Shown: one piece after another, positions 61,409-64,000 of the stretch | Position numbering within the stretch: the first letter of the stretch is position 1 | Layout of the letters: every line of letters starts with the position of its first letter | Assembly (NCBI GenBank): GCA_016213325.1 | Contig: JACRAY010000024.1 | Location: 1-64,000 of the forward strand | Source of the DNA: Burkholderiales bacterium | GTDB lineage: Bacteria > Pseudomonadota > Gammaproteobacteria > Burkholderiales > Burkholderiaceae_C | Reading direction: 5' to 3' | DNA: 64,000 bases | Made by a program: the position numbers and the translations under genes | Notes under the pieces: model-generated | What the model saw: only the letters and a program-made list of their open reading frames with translations | The model's database searches: none | Told to the model about the DNA's origin: nothing

Positions 61409-61426
61409 CGACGGTTTTCCCGGAAA

Positions 61427-61469
61427 TTGACCGCGGTCAAGCGCGTTTCGTGGCCGCGGTTTTTAACAT
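61427..61469 (+). promoter_or_regulatory. Crp/Fnr-type operator and -10 of frc2
   Basis: TTGACCGCGGTCAA (61427-61440), a perfect palindrome, 23 bp, then TAACAT (61464-61469), the best -10 of the set. Confidence 0.78.
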
Positions 61470-61493
61470 GAATCAAGACAAGGAGATTCCAAC

Positions 61494-62762
61494 GTGACCA
61501 AACCCCTGGCAGGCATCCGCATCATCGACTTCACCCACGTGCAGGCCGGCCCCGCCTGCACCCAGCTGCTCGCGTGGTTCGGCGCCGACGTGATCAAGGT
61601 CGAGCGCCCCGGCGCCGGCGACGTGACGCGTTCGCAGCTGCGCGACATTCCCGACGTCGACGCGCTGTACTTCACCATGCTCAACAGCAACAAGCGCTCG
61701 ATCACGCTCGACACGAAAAAGCCCGACGGCAAGGCGGTGCTGGAGAAACTGATCAAGGGCTCCGACGTGCTGGTCGAGAACTTCGGCCCCGGCGCGCTGG
61801 ACCGCATGGGCTTCACCTGGGAACGCATCCAGGAGCTCAACCCGAAGATGATCGTCGCTTCGGTCAAGGGCTTCTCCGACGGCCACCACTACGAAGACCT
61901 GAAGGTCTACGAGAACGTCGCGCAGTGCGCCGGCGGCGCCGCGTCCACCACCGGCTGGTGGAAGGGCGAGGGCGCAGGCCCGATGATTTCGGCGGCGGCG
62001 CTGGGCGACACCAACACCGGCATGCACCTGGCCATCGGCATCCTCACGGCCATCATCGGCCGCCAGCAGACCGGCAAGGGCCAGAAGGTGGCGTGCTCGA
62101 TGCAGGATGCCGTGCTGAACCTGTGCCGCGTGAAGATGCGCGACCAGCAGCGGCTGGAGAAAGTCGGCTACCTCGAGGAGTACCCGCAGTACCCACACGA
62201 GATGGAAGCCTTCGCCGACAAGGTCACGCCGCGCGGCGGCAACGCGGGCGGCGGTGGCCAGCCCGGCTGGATCCTGAAGTGCAAGGGCTGGGAGACCGAC
62301 CCCAACGCCTACATCTACTTCACGGTGCAGGGCCACGCATGGGAGCCGATCTGCGATGCGCTGGGCAAGCCCGAGTGGAAGACCGACCCGGCCTACACCA
62401 CGGCCAAGGCGCGGCAGCCGCACATCGACGAGATCTTCGCGACCATCGAGGACTTCATCAAGGACAAGACCAAGTTCGAAGCGGTCGACATCTTCCGCAA
62501 GTACGACATCCCGTGCGCACCGGTGCTCTCCATGTACGAACTGCTGCGCGACGAGTCGCTGCGCAAGAGCGGCTCCATCGTGGAAGTGGACCACCCGGCG
62601 CGCGGCAAGTACTGGACCATCGGCAGCCCGATCAAGTTCTCGGACCTGAAGCCCGAGGTGACCGCTTCGCCGCTGCTGGGGCAGCACACCGACGAGATCC
62701 TCGCGGAGCTCGGCTACGACGGCGACAAGATCGCCACCTTCCACGCCGTCGGCGTGGTCTGA
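61494..62762 (+). CDS. frc: Formyl-CoA:oxalate CoA-transferase (second copy)
   Basis: A 422-aa class III CoA-transferase, the copy most like Oxalobacter Frc ([21 protein letters not shown]). The catalytic Asp is D172 (LGDTNTGMH), and Q17 and the Gly-rich loop [10 protein letters not shown] are present. It starts at a GTG preceded by AAGGAG. It is controlled by its own operator and completes the cycle with Oxc. Compared with copy 1 at 4780 it has a longer loop after ASTTG (WWKGEGAGP). Confidence 0.95.
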   Translation: MTKPLAGIRIIDFTHVQAGPACTQLLAWFGADVIKVERPGAGDVTRSQLRDIPDVDALYFTMLNSNKRSITLDTKKPDGKAVLEKLIKGSDVLVENFGPGALDRMGFTWERIQELNPKMIVASVKGFSDGHHYEDLKVYENVAQCAGGAASTTGWWKGEGAGPMISAAALGDTNTGMHLAIGILTAIIGRQQTGKGQKVACSMQDAVLNLCRVKMRDQQRLEKVGYLEEYPQYPHEMEAFADKVTPRGGNAGGGGQPGWILKCKGWETDPNAYIYFTVQGHAWEPICDALGKPEWKTDPAYTTAKARQPHIDEIFATIEDFIKDKTKFEAVDIFRKYDIPCAPVLSMYELLRDESLRKSGSIVEVDHPARGKYWTIGSPIKFSDLKPEVTASPLLGQHTDEILAELGYDGDKIATFHAVGVV

Positions 62763-62767
62763 GTGAA

Positions 62768-62786
62768 GGGCCGCCCCCGGCGGCCC
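62768..62786. terminator. Bidirectional terminator between frc2 and yqaA-like gene
   Basis: GGGCCGCC (62768-62775), loop CCC, GGCGGCCC (62779-62786), with an outer GTGA/TCAC extension (62763-62766 and 62788-62791). It lies between convergent stops. Confidence 0.75.
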
Positions 62787-62787
62787 C

Positions 62788-63279
62788 TCACTTCGTGATT
62801 CCCGCGATGTCTCCCGGAAACAGGTAGAGCAGCGCCGCGGTCATCGTGACATAGCGCAGGAACTTGCCCACCAGCATGTAGCCCGTGCACGGCCAGAAGG
62901 GCAGCCGGAGCCAGCCCGCCACCGCGCACAGCGGGTCGCCCACGATCGGCATCCAGGCCAGCAGGCAGGCCTTCGGGCCCAGCCGCTCCAGCCAGCCGAG
63001 CGCCTTCGAGTGCCACTGCTTGTGCTCGTACTTGTCGACCACCTCGTGCGTGCCATAGCCGATCCACCAGTCGACCATGCCGCCCAGCGTGTTGCCGGCA
63101 GTGGCCACCAGCACGGCCGGCCAGAACAGCTCGGGGTTGAGCTTGAGCAAGCCAAACAGCGCCGGCTCGGAGCCGATCGGCAGCAGCGTGGCGGAAATGA
63201 AGGCGGCGACGAACAGCGTGCTCAGCCCGAACTCCGGCAGGGCAAGCAGCGCGAACAGTGACGTCATCCAGCTGGGCAT
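62788..63279 (-). CDS. YqaA/DedA-like small membrane protein
   Basis: A 163-aa membrane protein of the SNARE-associated/DedA superfamily, YqaA branch. It has about four helices and the motif GNTLGGMVDWWIGYG; RLGPKACLLAWMPIVGDPLCAVAGWLRL follows. Members are linked to membrane homeostasis, with unknown mechanism. I use the ATG at 63279; starts at 63306 or 63267 are possible because no clear ribosome-binding site is visible. Confidence 0.82.
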   Translation of the reverse strand: MPSWMTSLFALLALPEFGLSTLFVAAFISATLLPIGSEPALFGLLKLNPELFWPAVLVATAGNTLGGMVDWWIGYGTHEVVDKYEHKQWHSKALGWLERLGPKACLLAWMPIVGDPLCAVAGWLRLPFWPCTGYMLVGKFLRYVTMTAALLYLFPGDIAGITK

Positions 63280-63401
63280 GCGAGGCGCCAGTATAGGGAC
63301 GAGCATGGACCGAACATGTAGGTGCGGCACGTACGCAATCCATCATTTCGGGAGTTGAAATCGCGCAGGGCTAGAATCGTGCCTACTTTTTAAGCAGCGG
63401 C

Positions 63402-64000
63402 ATGCAGATCGGTCCTTACACCCTGGCGAACAACGTGTTCGCAGCGCCCATGGCGGGCGTGACGGACCGCCCGTTCCGCCAGCTGTGCCGCCGCTTCGGC
63501 GCGGGCTACGCGGTGAGCGAGATGGTCACTTCGCGCCGCGACCTGTGGACCAGCCTGAAGACCTCGCGCCGCGCCGACCACACCGGCGAGCCCGGCCCGG
63601 TGGCCGTGCAGATCGCCGGCACCGACGCGCAGATGATGGCCGACGCGGCCGCCTACAACGTCGAGCGCGGCGCGCAGATCATCGACATCAACATGGGCTG
63701 CCCGGCCAAGAAGGTCTGCAACAAGTGGGCCGGCTCGGCGCTGATGCAGGACGAGCCGCTGGCGGTCGCCATCGCCGAGGCCGTGGTGCGCGCCTGCGAG
63801 CCGCACGCCGTGCCGGTGACGCTGAAGATGCGCACCGGCTGGTCGCGCTCGCACAAGAACGCGCTGGTGCTGGCGCGCGCCTTCGAGCAATGCGGCATCC
63901 GCATGCTCACGCTGCACGGCCGCACGCGCGAGCAGGGCTACGGCGGGCACGCCGAGTACGACACGATTGCTGAAGTGAAGGCCGCCCTTGACATTCCTGT
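63402..64000 (+). CDS. dusB: tRNA-dihydrouridine synthase DusB (partial, runs off the window)
   Basis: The N-terminal 199 residues of an FMN-dependent tRNA-dihydrouridine synthase are present: FMN loop AAPMAGVTDRPFR (14-26), catalytic C100 in INMGCPAKKV, and the LKMRTGW segment. MVTSRRDLW matches DusB rather than DusA or DusC. The gene is cut by the window end. A TAGAAT -10 (63372-63377) precedes it. In many proteobacteria fis follows dusB, so fis may lie just outside. Confidence 0.93.
   Translation, partial: MQIGPYTLANNVFAAPMAGVTDRPFRQLCRRFGAGYAVSEMVTSRRDLWTSLKTSRRADHTGEPGPVAVQIAGTDAQMMADAAAYNVERGAQIIDINMGCPAKKVCNKWAGSALMQDEPLAVAIAEAVVRACEPHAVPVTLKMRTGWSRSHKNALVLARAFEQCGIRMLTLHGRTREQGYGGHAEYDTIAEVKAALDIP

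Noticed and set aside
1-64000. CRISPR arrays, tRNA or rRNA genes, prophage or integrase
   Set aside because: No regularly spaced repeats, no T-loop/anticodon patterns that I could fold, and no phage or recombinase proteins were seen.

Overview
The window is a high-GC, gene-dense chromosomal segment. Its gene content and family resemblances point to a Burkholderiales betaproteobacterium, most like Comamonadaceae (Ramlibacter/Variovorax relatives). Indicators include an fdsGBACD formate dehydrogenase operon, DUF4148 secreted proteins, Bug/TctC-type binding proteins, a Ku-LigD end-joining locus and MerR/CueR-type regulators. There is no tRNA, rRNA, CRISPR array, integrase or transposase that I can see. 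No gene-free stretch exceeds about 300 bases.

Layout. (1) 173-4164: a 7TM-DISM protein with a degenerate GGDEF domain, ychF, and a PhnD-like binding protein. (2) 4223-9496: an accessory operon with a PAS protein, a first formyl-CoA:oxalate CoA-transferase (frc), a small unknown gene, an FAH-family enzyme, a ketopantoate-reductase-like enzyme and a LysR regulator. (3) 9507-22725: a metal-responsive island with two CueR-like MerR regulators, an HAE1-type RND efflux operon, a MauG-type di-haem peroxidase operon, DUF4396 and two DUF4148 genes. Six MerR-type promoters with 19-bp spacers are spread through it, and its ends carry a 415-bp inverted duplication. (4) 22774-32013: a copper locus with a TolC-type channel, multicopper oxidase, CusF-like protein, cupredoxin and two OmpR/EnvZ-type two-component systems. 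(5) 32026-39470: a BNR-type protein, hemerythrin, the Ku / MerR-TPR / LigD non-homologous end-joining operon, an alpha/beta hydrolase and a TRIC channel. (6) 39436-43788: a LysR-flanked catabolic operon whose TctC gene is frameshifted. (7) 43849-62762: the oxalate/formate region, with fdsGBACD, an HPP-CBS protein, a sensor kinase with an OxlT-like transporter, a LuxR response regulator, two Crp/Fnr regulators, oxalyl-CoA decarboxylase, TctCBA and a second frc. (8) yqaA-like and dusB (cut by the window end).

How the genes work together. Regions 2 and 7 encode a complete oxalate pathway. OxlT and perhaps TctCBA provide uptake. Frc exchanges CoA between formyl-CoA and oxalate, Oxc decarboxylates oxalyl-CoA, and Fds oxidises the released formate to CO2 with NADH formation. 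The most striking signal is a 14-bp palindrome, TTGACYNCGGTCAA, which occurs upstream of five of these units. At four of them (fds, oxc, tctCBA, frc2) a -10 element lies exactly 23 bp beyond it. One of the two local Crp/Fnr proteins has the FNR-type recognition residues E-T-x-S-R, so a dedicated Crp/Fnr-controlled oxalate regulon is the best hypothesis. Regions 3 and 4 carry two further repeated promoter codes: a CueR-type box, and ATGACA-N4-CGTMAT with a -10 element exactly 33 bp downstream in three places.
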